From the NCBI GenBank assembly GCA_027475525.1, contig JAMWFC010000116.1:2727826-2791825 (forward strand): 64,000 bases of DNA. The letters run 5' to 3'. Source of the DNA: Macrolepiota albuminosa (lineage: Eukaryota > Basidiomycota > Agaricomycetes > Agaricales > Agaricaceae). The notes beneath the pieces were generated by a model. It saw only the letters and a program-made list of their open reading frames with translations, did not search any database and was not told where the DNA came from. The first letter of the stretch is position 1. Every line of letters begins with the position of its first letter. Positions 46,694 to 58,213 of the stretch are shown one piece after another. A program made the translations under genes and the position numbers.

Positions 46694-47826
46694 ATGACGG
46701 CGCAGAAACGGCTGGTGTCGACTGCAGCCAAACTTGCGTCGGTGTCGACGGCGCATCTTCCCCGCTTTCCTCCGCGTGAAGCCATCTTCAAGCACTCGGA
46801 AATCCCAAAACCTCCCTTTGCACCAGAAGCCTGGGCAGCCACCCGCCCACCGCCCCCGTCCGCCCTCTCTGCCTTTTCTCACAGAATAGGCCTCGCCTCT
46901 GTCCTCTCCACTCCAGAGTCCGTCCTCCGCGTCTGCACTCACTCGTCTTTTACCCATCTCCAGCAACCCCACGAGCGTATAGAACCGACAAATGCTCATC
47001 TCACTCCTCTGGGCAACGCCCTCCTCGGTCTCTTTGCCTCAGAGTTCATCCAAGCCGCATACCCCCATCTCCCCACACGCGTCTTAAAAGCCGCTGTCAG
47101 TGCACATGTCGGGACACAAACTTGTGCTGCCGTCGCACAGGAAATGGGCGCAGCGCCTCTTCTACGCTGGCACCGTTCCGTAGGTCTCTTTCTGTGTCTT
47201 GCTCACGACCTTTGCTTAGACCTCCCTAGGACGATCTGAACCACTCAGACGCCCTTGCATCGGTCCCACGCGCACTCACAGCCCTTATATACGAGAAACT
47301 CTCCATCCTCTCCGCGCGCCAGTTCGTACATTCATACTTTCTATCGCGCGAAATCGACCTCCGTGGAATGATCAAGTTCCGCCAACCTAAAAAAGCACTC
47401 CTAGAAATGGTCAAGAAGCTTAACCGCGAGTATCCAAAATCTCGGTATGTCTTTTTTTTTCTCTCTTTTGCGTGTGCGGGTTGTGTCATTGGTTACAACT
47501 ACAGACTACTTAAAGAGACTGGTCGGTTTTCGAATTCCCCCGTCTTCGTTGTTGGCATCTACTCTGGTGCTGATAAGCTCGGCGAGGGCTTTGGGTCGTC
47601 CCTCAAGATGGCGGAATACCGTGCTGCAGAGGATGCGCTACACCGTGTGTATCTCACCCGTGTGCCGAACCATCTGATGAGCCTCCCGTCGTCGACGTTC
47701 CCTGCCGGCCTCGGTAGTGTGTTCAGCGCAAAGGGCGAGGAGCAGCCACATACACCGCCGGATCTCGGTATGGCGGAGGTTGAGTACGGAAGGTCGGGCA
47801 GGAGCAGTGCTGGATATACAAATTGA
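46694..47826 (+). CDS. MRPL3: Mitochondrial large ribosomal subunit protein mL44 (yeast Mrpl3), RNase III-like
   Basis: Three exons (46694-47179, 47230-47444, 47505-47826) give 340 residues. An N-terminal basic/Ser-Thr stretch (MTAQKRLVSTAAKLASVSTA) resembles a mitochondrial presequence. A degenerate RNase III domain (about residues 70-220, LTPLGNALLGLFASEF) lacks the catalytic ERLEFLGD signature, as in the family. A dsRBD-like C-terminal domain follows (NSPVFVVGIYSG ... LGEGFGSSLKMAEYRAAEDAL). It is a structural protein of the mitoribosome. Confidence 0.9.
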
Positions 47827-47986
47827 TGGTATTATATGGTCTAATAATACTAATGATCTATCTTAATGGGCGTTTGACCGAATCACCCTGCAGTATTGAA
47901 GTGAGAAGAGGGGAATAGTGAGGCACGCGACCATTTTTCGCCGTGGTATTACAAACTAAGTAGGGTATAATGCTGGTTCTCGGTCG

Positions 47987-49043
47987 TCATTGTTCGTATC
48001 CCAACCGTCGTCTCTCACTTTTTTCCTTTTCGAATTGAACGACTCTGTCTTCGACGTCGGTGATAGTGTCGTCCCAAGCTACGAACAACTCAGATAGCGT
48101 ATCGACCTGTGTCGCTCAGATGTCAATAAACCCCATCTGCAGCAACCGTATGATACACACCTGAGTCGCATGCCGCTCCACCAGACTAGCTATTCTCTTC
48201 TCCAACGACACCGCTAGTTCCGTGTCTGCGCGGTGTAGTGCCAACAGTGCATCGAGCCGCGGTTCGAGTTGTTCGTATACTGGGGGGATTGTTTTCAGCG
48301 ATCTGGTTTCAGCGAAAGGCACGGCGGCGGATTAGGGTTGAACAGCACGACGTACACCCGAGCTTGCCTGCCCCTGTTACGCCTTTACTCTCCAACATCT
48401 CGATCTCGCGCATGTCGCGGTCCGCGGCACGAATGTCGGGCTCCATCTCCGTGAGGAGCGCCTCGAGCTGCGCGACGGACATCATCGCGTTCGTGTTCCC
48501 CTCCGCGGTGGCGGTGGCGGTGGGGTCCGACAGCGCGAACGCCGGACTCAGGAAATGCGCATACTGGTCGTCTGTGAGGGGATCATCATCATCATCATCA
48601 GAAGTGAGCGAGAATTCCAAGGTAAGGAACGCACATTGCGCTAGGAAACGCCCGAGTCCGTCGTTTGAGGCTACGACGGCGTCGAGACGCTGTTGTAGGT
48701 CTCCAGCGGCACGACAGAGGGAGAACGAGAGCGTGTGGCTTGATGTCTCCTCGGTGGATTTACGCCCTGCCTTGGACGCGCTTCCGCTTCCGCTGCCTAC
48801 TCCAACGCCAACAAGGAGCGCCTCGAGCCAGCGCAGGCGAAGGTCGAGTGCCAAGCGTGGGTCGATGGGGATCGTGCGCTGGTTCGACTGGGTCTGGAGT
48901 GACGGAGGGGACTGAGAGAGACCGCGGGAAACAGCCGGGATAGCGGACGACGGAGGAGATGAGGGGGGAGACGTGTGGGATGAGTTGGAGAGCATTCGGT
49001 GGCGCACGTTGTCTCCTAGAAAGACGCTTCCTATATTGGCCAT
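47987..49043 (-). CDS. Dynactin subunit p24 (DCTN3)-like coiled-coil protein
   Basis: Three exons (49043-48358, 48302-48161, 48106-47987) give 315 residues, longer than animal p24 (about 190) because of a Ser/Pro-rich N-terminus and low-complexity Asp and Ala/Thr inserts. Helical segments match the DCTN3 layout: LALDLRLRWLEALL at the front, AQLEALLTEMEPDIRAADRDM in the middle and YEQLEPRLDALLALHRAD ... LFVAWDDTITDVEDRV at the end (compare the FVQWDELL block of p24). The p24 subunit packs in the dynactin shoulder and supports dynein-driven transport. The match is by architecture and short motifs, so alternatives remain. Convergent with mL44. Confidence 0.6.
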
Positions 49044-49208
49044 TGTGTGGTCAGTCCAAGCCGATGTCTTCTTAACGCCACACCCGACAAGTTCTGATCA
49101 CAATCAACAAGAAGCGCGCGTACATTAATCATCTAACTAAGGGAACAACCTACATACAGAGATATACACAACTTTAAATACAGCAGAAATAAATATCCAA
49201 CGGGTTCC

Positions 49209-52200
49209 TCACACACGAGCAGCAGCACTAAGATTTGCTGTGCTCATCTCTACAGGTAACTGGCTATATCCATCGCTTCTCTCTCCACTCACTAAACCTC
49301 GTATGCTATCCAAAACCGGACCCGCACTATCCATGAACATACCTGTCCAGCCTGCACCACTGTCGGCGGTGCCGACCAGATCATCCCCAGGCATGATGCT
49401 GCTCTCCGGTCGGCGCCACCACTTGAGTGTCAAAGAACTTGTCACAACGCTAACACTGGAGAATGCCATCGCTGCCCCCGAAAGCATTGGATGCATATAC
49501 AATCCAAACGGCAGGAAGAATCCCATAGCAAGTGGTATGCCGACTACGTTGTAGATGCAGGCCCAGATAAGGTTGCGCTTGATGACTGAGAAAATCTTGC
49601 GCGAGAGATGAAGAGCCGCAACAACATCCAACAGATCGGAGCGCATGAGAACAATATCAGCTGCCTCGATTGCGACAGAAGTGCCAGAGGAGAGCGCAAT
49701 GCCAACAGTCGACGCTACAAGCGCCGGCGAATCGTTGATCCCGTCTCCAACCTGATAAAACATCAGCACACAGAAGAGTCAGGATAGAGATAAAAGTACC
49801 ATTGCAACACCATTGCCGTGTTTCTCGATGAGTTCAGAGATCACCGCTGCCTTACCGCCAGGACTCATTTCAGCCCAAATTCCTTCAGGCCTGATGCCGA
49901 CTTGCCTGGCGATAGCAAGCGCTGTTGCCTTTCCATCTCCGGTCATCATGTTAACCTCAATGCCCATCGCATGAAGAGCCTGGATTGCATGTTTACTTGA
50001 CGGTTTTGGTGCATCCGACAACGATATACCAACGATCGGAAGGGGAAGAGCAGAATTTGTTTTCGGCAAGATGGAAACAAAAACGACTGTCCTTCCGAGT
50101 TCCGTCTCTTGCTTCTGGTAGTTGGAAAGCGAACTGGGGATATAGGCGTCTTCTGACTGGGTGATGAATCCGGCCTTTCCCACGAGGACAGTGGATTTGC
50201 GTCCGGCACATGTCACAATCGCCTTAACACCTGCACCAGTCGTGCTTTCAAAGCCTTCCACGTTAGTTTCCGGGCCATCTATGCCAAGTAAATCTTTGCC
50301 GTAGACCGCGATAGCCTTGCCAAGGGGATGCTCTGACTTTGCTTCAATGGCACTAATCATCGCCAGTGCTTCCCTTCGGCCCGTGACTCCATCTGCGCAG
50401 ACTCCATCCAGCCCTACATCCCCAGCGTACAACTCGTCATTAACAATAACACGGTGGTCTGACACGCTTGGTACCCAATGCATCCCGGCAACACTGAGCT
50501 TCCCGACTGTTACGGTGCCCGTTTTATCCAGAACGACTCTCTTGATGGATTTGCTCGCCTCCAAGGCCCGTCCACCCTTGATCAAAATACCGTTCTTGGC
50601 GCCAATTCCTGTACCGACCATGATTGCCGTGGGAGTCGCCAACCCCAATGCACAAGGACAGGCCACAACGACGACACTTATGCACATTTGAAGGCACACC
50701 GCAATTTTACTCGCACCGTGCTTTAAGAACATCTTGGGCAAGCTCTCCTCGTGTACAACATTGGCGACAATAGCCCACCCGATGAATGTGATTGCCGCGA
50801 GTGAGACGACTGTAGGGACAAAAAAACCAGAAACTCGATCCGCAAATGCCTGAATCGGCGCCTTCGATGTCTGGGCCTCCTCGACGAGCCGCACAATCTG
50901 CGAAAGTGCAGTATCTTTCCCTGCTCGTGTCACAAGCATGTCAAACGTCCCAAGACAGTTGACTGTTCCACCAATGACGGTATCTCCGACTTGCTTGAGG
51001 ACCGGCACGGCTTCGCCAGTGATAGCGCTCTCGTCAAGGCTGGAAGAACCTCGAACCACTGTACCGTCGGCGGGCACCTTGTCTCCTGGTACAAGTTTGA
51101 CCATGTCACCAACTTGAACGAGCTCGGTAGCAATCTTCTTTTCCTGGGTGCAAGCAGGGGCATCTGTGTAAATTGTCGCCATGGATGGAGCGAGGGACAT
51201 TAGGTCCGTAAGTGCAGCACTCGTTTTGCCCTTGGCTTTGTTTTCAAGGTATCGGCCAAGTGAGACAAACATTATGAGCATGGTGCTCGTCTCAAAGAAG
51301 AGGAAGGGGCGGTAGTCGGGAGTGTAGTTGAAAATGGCAGATAGCATAATGCAAAGAGAATAGAAGTATGCTGCCGATGTCCCCAGCATGACAAGAACGT
51401 CCATGGTTGCACTCCCATGTCTGAGAGACTTGTAAGCACTGCGGTAAAATTTCGAACCGACCCAAAATTGCGCAGGAGTAGTTATAAGCAATTGCAGGAC
51501 GTCCCCGAGATAAATTGCATTAAAAATACGGAAAGAAATAAATGATTTGATGTACGGGATGCGGGGTCCTATCATGGAAATGAAGAAAACTGGCAGGGCA
51601 AAAGTAACGCTCCAGAGGAATCGTCTTCGCCATTCCAACACTTCTTTGGCACGAGTAAGGGATTGGAGTTGGGTGGCATCTTGTCGATCAGACAACATGG
51701 CATCAAATCCCATTTCTTCTATCCGCTCAACCATTTCGCGAGGGCCAATGAGAGTACGGTCAAAGCCAATTGTACAGGTCTCTGTAGCAAGGGAAACGGC
51801 AACGGAAGTGATACCCGGGACAGAAGAAAGACCAGATTCTACAGTGGTCGTACAAGATGAGCACGTCATGCCGTATATTCGTAAAGTGACAGTGTCTGCG
51901 CGGACTGGAGGGATGAAGGACGCATCGAAACCAATATCGGAAATCTCCTGCAATACACATTGTGAGATCAAGTTAAGGACGATATCGGATGGTGGACATA
52001 CGTTAACCAGTTTGTCCACTGTCCAATGAGCAGGATCATATTCAATTTGTCCACGCTCGGCCAAAAGAGCAACTTTGACGCTATATATGCCCTTTTGACC
52101 CCGTAACATCCCCTCGATAGCCTGCAGGTTGCTCGAATCGTTTCTTATACAGCAAATAGTTGCAACGACACACCTCAACGCAAGACCCACATGTCATCCC

Positions 52201-52362
52201 TTCAATCCGGAGTTCACACTTCTCCGACAAAGGCTCATCGAGGGGACCTTCCTTTGAAGACAAGAGAGGGTCCATAAGGGTAGGCTTTGAAGAACCTTCC
52301 GGCTTGAAATGAGATGGCGCGACGGGGGAACCAGTCCATAGATTGTTGAGGAGCCCTGACAT
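49209..52362 (-). CDS. CCC2: P1B-type copper-transporting ATPase (CCC2/ATP7 type)
   Basis: Four exons (52362-52174, 52121-52002, 51947-49800, 49751-49209) give 999 residues. Two N-terminal HMA domains have MTCGSC and MTCSSC copper sites, followed by eight predicted membrane helices with CPC in CPCALGLATP, the phosphorylation loop DKTGTVTVGKL, the SEHPLGKA motif that marks P1B ATPases, TGDG and the hinge GDGINDSPAL, so all catalytic motifs are intact. The TGE-type actuator loop is present (ITGEAVPVLK). Ccc2 loads copper into the late Golgi for multicopper oxidases such as Fet3 ferroxidase and laccases. The 329 bp between its start and the next gene's stop (52,363-52,691) contain nothing recognisable. 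Confidence 0.95.
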
Positions 52363-52691
52363 GGGTACGATGGGTCGTGTGTAGGATGTTATTGCGATAT
52401 ATACAAATGGATGGAATAAGGAGTGACGGTAAACCTCTGGCCAATCCCTTGAAAAGGCTGACTCAGATGGGTACTGAAAACCACAGGGTCCACGACCTGT
52501 GAGAGGAAGTTGAAAGCAGGCTACTAATTTACGATCGCCGAGGTTTCTACGTCAGCCAAGGTTTACGTAACTTGCAACCACATAAAAATAATCGAATAAG
52601 TAACACCCGCATGAAAAATAAATTTTCGTCAGAATTTTTTTTTAAAAAAAACATGGCCTAGCGAATGCACAGTGAAATAAAAAATTATACT

Positions 52692-55533
52692 CTAATAGTG
52701 TCCAAAGTCAGCGACGCTTTTTTTGGCTTGTGGTGTTGATAATCCTTCCCTCGTCCTCTTGTTGCCGGGCTGATCTGCGATTGATCCAAAGTTCCATGAA
52801 CTTTGCAACTGCGGTTCTTCCAGTAATCCTGCAAAGATTGCACGTCTGATTGCCAGTGGCTTGCCGTAGAACCTCTCAAGTGTGGGAGAGTCCAACAAGA
52901 GCACAGATGAGCGAATAGAAGGGTCGTTGGCGATCGAATTTTGACATTGCACACCAATCCGGTTGGCAAGAATGATAAGAGTGAATGAGTAATTGCAACA
53001 GTCCTCTGACCGACAAACATCTGCGATCTTCTTATACTCAGCCACTACTTTCGAGTATGTGATAGATGAACTGTCTGATTGCAGAAACTTTGATTGGAGA
53101 CAGAGGATGTGCGAATGTGAGGTTTCGCCATCGTGAGATCGAAGGAAAGCGAAGCTATCAGCGAATTTGGCTTTCTCGGCGTTGAGGTAGATAGTTGGTT
53201 TTTTTTCTGCCTTGCAAATTGTATGCAAATGTTGATGCAGCTCAGCACGTTCCTTGAGTGATAAGAAATCGTGAAGCATGGGAAGATGAAAGCGGATATC
53301 GTCGAGGTGTTCGGTGCCGCCAAATATATCAGAGATAGAAATGTCAAATCTATTCTCTTCAAACTCACGGTTCAATCGATATTGCAGCATACGTGCGTCA
53401 TCATGCTCAATGAGCCGCCAATCTATCCCTTTGCACAAGGGAGTCAAGTTTGGATGGTAGGGTGCATGTGGGTCATTGGGACTAGCTTTGTACAACGTGA
53501 GGAATGGTAGAAATACCGTACACTTTCCCTCAGCGGTGGTGTCCACTGTCGTGATCCAACCATACTCGAATAGTTGGGAGAGTGGAGCTATTTCACCATT
53601 GATGTTGAAGGTCTCCAAGACACCAATGGATTCACCATGAAAATTCATATGAAACAGACGCCGAAGCAGCTGCGGATCTCTTTGGAGCAAGAAAAGATTT
53701 GTGCAGAGTTTATTATTTTGCATGAGGTCGGCGAGCCGTTCGAAGATCGAACCCCACTCTTCCTCCTTAATGTTTTCAAGACCTGCTCGAATGGCATCAC
53801 GGTTGACGAGTGTGCCCATTCGCCTGTCGAATGCCTGATGTTCGACTTGGCAACCGTGACTCTGTATCATCAGCAAGGCCACTTGGAATATTCTGGTTGG
53901 ACCCCGTAGGTCATATAGAAAGCGAATGAGACCTTTCGAAAAGTTTGGGCTTGCAGATGGCGCCTCTGAATGCGAGGATGTAGCTTGTGGTCGAATACCG
54001 TAGATCACATCCGAAATGATGTTGAGCATGGACTGGATTGAGAGTAAAGGAGGTGTATACCGCTTATATTTCACTCCTGTTGATTCTCCGGCCTGTATCA
54101 AGGACTCAAGCGAGAGACCTGAGAATATTGGAAAAATCCACGGCACCGTTGGCGCCAGATTATGCTGCATCTGTGAGACCAGCACACTGACAATCTCCTG
54201 AAGGCGACGACGGTCAACATGTTGTGTTTCATCCACATGAATGATGATGATATCGTCTGTTTGCAAGACTTGGAGAACTTGCAGAGCAAGATGGATCGGA
54301 TCTGAAAATGGCGAGAATATCGACACCAATGTATCCAAGTCACGCCACCCTGCCCGTATCCCATCTTTGCTTGCATACGCCAAAAGGAGATCAGCTGCAA
54401 AAACTGCTTGCCATGCTTCATTATTATAGTTTGAACCTCGGACTTTCAGGTCAACGCGGAGACAGAGATGTTCTTTCCCTGATTTAATGACTTTGCTGCG
54501 AAAGGTTAGGAAACGTTCCGCGGTCCATACGTCATCGCAGAAGCTTGGCTTGAATTGCAATAAATCTGGAGGGTGGGATTCGGTTGCCGATGCTATCTCA
54601 GTAATTGGTGAATCGCAGGTGGTTGGTGGGTTGTTGGTTGTAGGAGTAGGAGGGATCATCGCGCTTGTTGAAGGAGGTCCATAGACTATTGTTCGATGGG
54701 CGAGGAAAGAGAGGAACCGCGAGCAGATCGCGGTCTTGCCAGTGCCTGAAGCGGCTCCAAGAATGGGTATTGCAAGTTGCTGAAGCCATCCTTCTTCGAA
54801 GACAAACTTTGCCCGAAATGCGTACAACATTTGGTCTCGAAGGTGGGACAGGATACCATCACACTGCTGCAGAGGGAATGAATTGCCAAGGGAATAGAGG
54901 GTTTCTGGCCCAAGTTCGGAATTGCGAACATCTGGACGAGCGCGCCAATCACACAAACTTTTCACGAGGCCTTCAATCACTGGGTAAAATTTTTCAATCT
55001 ATACTGCTCCATAATTGCAGAGTGATCCTACCTGGCTTGTCCGGAAGCACCACCATAAAATGTATTCGCTCTTCCGTCTCTGGGAGAGTTCTCCAGCATT
55101 TGCGGATACTCCAAGGCCCTTCGAGATCTAAGTGATGCGACCATGCCTCGGGCGTTGTTTTTTGTTGAAGCTTGAATGGCAAGTCAGATTCCTCTTCCGT
55201 ATATCGAGCAATAAACAGATCGTTCCTACCTGTTCTTTACTGTCATAAGGGACACCTTTCTCCTCCCCTGTGTTGTCCTCTTGTGGTTCACCAATACTGA
55301 TGGGATTCTGTGTGTATATGTCAGCATCTACACTATTTGTAAGGATGCGGGCCTCTCACCTCGTCGATCTTGTAGATCTGCAGCAGCTTTGCAGCACATG
55401 CTATTTCGGGATTCTTCTCCTTGACTTGCTCCTTCATCACATTGACGGTTTTGTTGGGAGCAATGTTGATGGTGAAGGTCTCTCCTTGCTCGGCCAGATA
55501 ACCTGTGAGTGTTAACAATTCATTTCTGTTCAT
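52692..55533 (-). CDS. Crinkler (CRN)-like protein with P-loop NTPase domain
   Basis: Four exons (55533-55360, 55307-55230, 55170-55032, 54979-52692) give 892 residues. The N-terminal ~60 residues have the ubiquitin-like CRN header pattern (FTINIAPNKTVNVMKEQVKEK, then AAKLLQIYKIDE), then an LQQKTTPEAW/WSIRKCW linker and a large domain with Walker A GAASGTGKT and Walker B-like IIIIHVDE (about 54,230-54,780). The C-terminal part (EYKKIADVCRSEDCC ... FYGKPLAIR) has no clear match. CRN proteins are known from oomycetes and several fungi, where many have an NTPase followed by a nuclease-like effector module; whether this one acts on a host, on competitors or in self-defence is open. No secretion signal is visible. 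The start is uncertain: a further 5' exon is possible because the exon-1 ATG lies just before a good acceptor site. Confidence 0.7.
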
Positions 55534-55771
55534 GGGATGTAGGCAAGGCGTGTGGTGGCGAGTGTTGTTCCTGAAATTGGCAAATTTCTGACGTCATTCC
55601 GCTCCTGTGAGCTGATATCCCACATGGTAGGGATGGGCGTTGCGTTGCGCAACACTGTTTCAACGTAAGGTTGCGTTGTATGTTGAGTAAAACCCTTCAA
55701 GCTTAAGACCCTTTGCAACATGTTACAATGACTGATTCTAGACAATGTGTACTTACTATCTATTCCATTTA

Positions 55772-55925
55772 TAATATTTCGGAGAACTCCGAATTTAGGT
55801 TCTGAATTCCTATGGACGCGACTGTTCTCTTTCTGACGAACATTTTCTTAATATTTCGGAGAACTCCGAATTTAGGTTCTGAATTCCTATGGACGCGACT
55901 GTTCTCTTTCTGACGAACATTTTTC
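55772..55925. repeat. 77-bp-period duplication no. 11 (probable assembly artefact)
   Basis: 75 identical bases repeat at a spacing of 77 (starts 55772 and 55849); the copies end with a T-run that differs by one base. It lies in the CRN/CWF23 divergent region, directly upstream of the CWF23 start. Confidence 0.9.
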
Positions 55926-55965
55926 TTCATCATATGTCCCAAAAATCTCTTTGATCCGACTTGCA

Positions 55966-57277
55966 ATGAATACAGAGGTTGAGGTGAACCCCTACGAACT
56001 CCTCGACGTCAAAGTCGAGTCCACTGAGCAAGAGATCAGAACGGCATATCGTAAACGTTCACTCAAAGTCCATCCCGACAGGGTACGTGCAATCACTTGA
56101 AGAATACGAATTGAACGTATCGAATATCTGATTTACGCTCCAGAATCCCAATAATGCAGATGCTGGTGAGTTTTATTACGAATACCTTGTAAATGACCAT
56201 CGTTTATTACCTACTTTTCTTAGCACGCAAATTTCATGAATTGAATCAGGCGTATGAGCTTCTGCTTGACCCATTACGACGACTTGCATTAGATGCGAAG
56301 CTTCGCCTGAAGCAGGCGCGCGCCGAGCGCTTCAAGTCATATGATAATAAACGGAAGAATATGGTAGAGGAGCTCGAAGCCCGGGAGCGGGAATTCAAGA
56401 AGAGGAAGCAGGAGCAGGAGAAAGAGGAACTCCGGCGATGGCATGAGACGGAAGAAATTAAAGATCAAGGTCGGAAGCTACGAGAGGAGAAGGAGCGTGA
56501 TTTGCGTGAAAGAGAGGAAAAGAACAAGCAAGCCGCTGAAGAGACTCAGGAGGATGATTTAGCTGCACCGTCACTAGGTAAGCTTCATATTCTCCCTCGC
56601 AGGATGGGTTATATTCACAATGGCTGACAACAGGCTCAATGGACACAACTGTCAGACTCAAGTATAACCTCAAATCTCGTCCCGAACTAACGACGGCAGA
56701 AGCTATTGCCAAACTCCTAGCGCCTTTCGGACAGACAGATGATGATTCAATTGTTCTCTCTCTCAAGTCTTCAAAGAAAGCAGCCAATAAGCCCCCAAAG
56801 TATGGAACGGCTTTGGTTCCCTTCAAACAGATTGGCAACGCGTTCGCTGCAGTGTGTGCTAGTGGAAGGCCAGAGCGTGGTTTAGACGGTATCGAAATCG
56901 ATTGGGTTGGAGGCAAGGAGCCTCCAATATTGATTTGGTTGAAGAAAATGGGCAAATTAGGCACTCCGCCGCCTCTGGCATCTAATGTGCAAAATCCCGC
57001 TTCGTTGAAGGCAGAACGAGCCGAAGTTCCTCAAGCACAAACAAGAAAGGATTCATCCTCATTTTCAACATTTCCTGCATCTTTTGTACGCAATCTGTCT
57101 CCTGACCTCAATCCTATCGTATTGATGAACATCTATTGATAGCCGGATGTTTTACCACACTCAAATGCTGCAGAGGTGCCAGGAGTAGACTACGAGTCTT
57201 TAACGCTTATGCGTTTGAGACAAGCCGAGAGAGAGCGGTTGGAGCGGGAGATACGTGAACAAGAGGCCGACGACTAA
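55966..57277 (+). CDS. CWF23: Spliceosomal J-protein Cwf23/DNAJC17
   Basis: Five exons (55966-56082, 56144-56165, 56224-56577, 56634-57085, 57143-57277) give 359 residues. An N-terminal J domain (NPYELLDVKVESTEQEIRTAY; HPDR with the HPD motif; FHELNQAYELLLDP) is followed by a Lys/Glu-rich coiled coil (about residues 75-160), an RRM-like domain (TVRLKYNLKSRPELT ... GTALVPFKQIGNAFAAV) and a short charged tail. This is the order of DNAJC17/Cwf23, which acts with the NTC-related proteins and Prp43-linked spliceosome disassembly. It lies divergent from the CRN-like gene. Confidence 0.92.
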
Positions 57278-58213
57278 TTGAAGATAACTTCGTTGTAACA
57301 TGGGCCAAACCATCTCAAGACTAATGCATACAGTCTGGCAGCCTCTTCAGTCCATACCGTGTGTATAATCGATGTAGTGGTATGCTATTCTTCGTATCGT
57401 TTCATTTCTCATCTACTGATACATCTGACAATTCGAAGACTAGGCGACACGTCAGATAGTAAGATGCAGGAAAAAGCAATCTAACAGGGACCAAGTTGTG
57501 AAATATCATGCCTAACCTTCAAGCTTCACTTCAGTGTTTATTGCGTTCAACATTTGTTCATATTCCGCAATGTACATACCACACCCCTTTCCTATACACT
57601 TTGTTCATAGACTGGCAAGAACTCGCACTGCCAGGACGAAGAGACCTCGTGGCCCACCTTGATTGCAATGCAAGGCAACCAAATCAAGACTTCGTGCTAC
57701 AAAGAATCGAAGCAGACCAAGTCCATTACCGTGCAGCACGAGCCCATCACCTTTGTTGAATCAATGTCTGTGTTAAAAGAGAGGGTTTTGACGCTCTGCA
57801 CGCAATTCAGCTACGTAATAGTCATCAGCCCGCTATTCTGCCTCGCACAAAACTTACATCATAAGAACCTTATCGATTTATCGGCCAATGCTTGTGTACT
57901 CAGTCTTTCTGCAAAACTAATTATTGGAGTTAAAAAAGGAATTTTTCACAAGACCAATAGAAGGGAATACGTCGCGACCCTCACGTGCAGCACGATCTAG
58001 GGAGAGGGGCAGGTGAGACAGTCTCTCAGGGACTGCTCACGACCGCAACCTCCTCCCTAGGTGAGTGGTGCACTAACTCAAATCGAGGGATTGGTAATGA
58101 ACGCAATCCGAGATAGATTGGTGCGACGTAGATATTTACTTACACCCTGAACAAAGTTCATCGGGCTACGCCGCTCAAGTAATCCTACTTTCCCCTCTTA
58201 TTTAACTCTAACT
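57278..58213. other. Intergenic region without recognisable features
   Basis: Short open frames exist on + (for example 57508-57759) but have neither plausible splice structure nor domain content. I see nothing to annotate. Confidence 0.5.

Noticed and set aside
48238..48915. 225-codon plus-strand frame opposite the dynactin-like gene
   Set aside because: Ser/Arg-rich shadow; the minus strand has the helical family pattern and proper introns.
52600..52690. A/T-run-rich segment between CCC2 and the CRN-like gene as a possible origin or attachment site
   Set aside because: Only homopolymer runs; no inverted repeat, consensus or other supporting signal.
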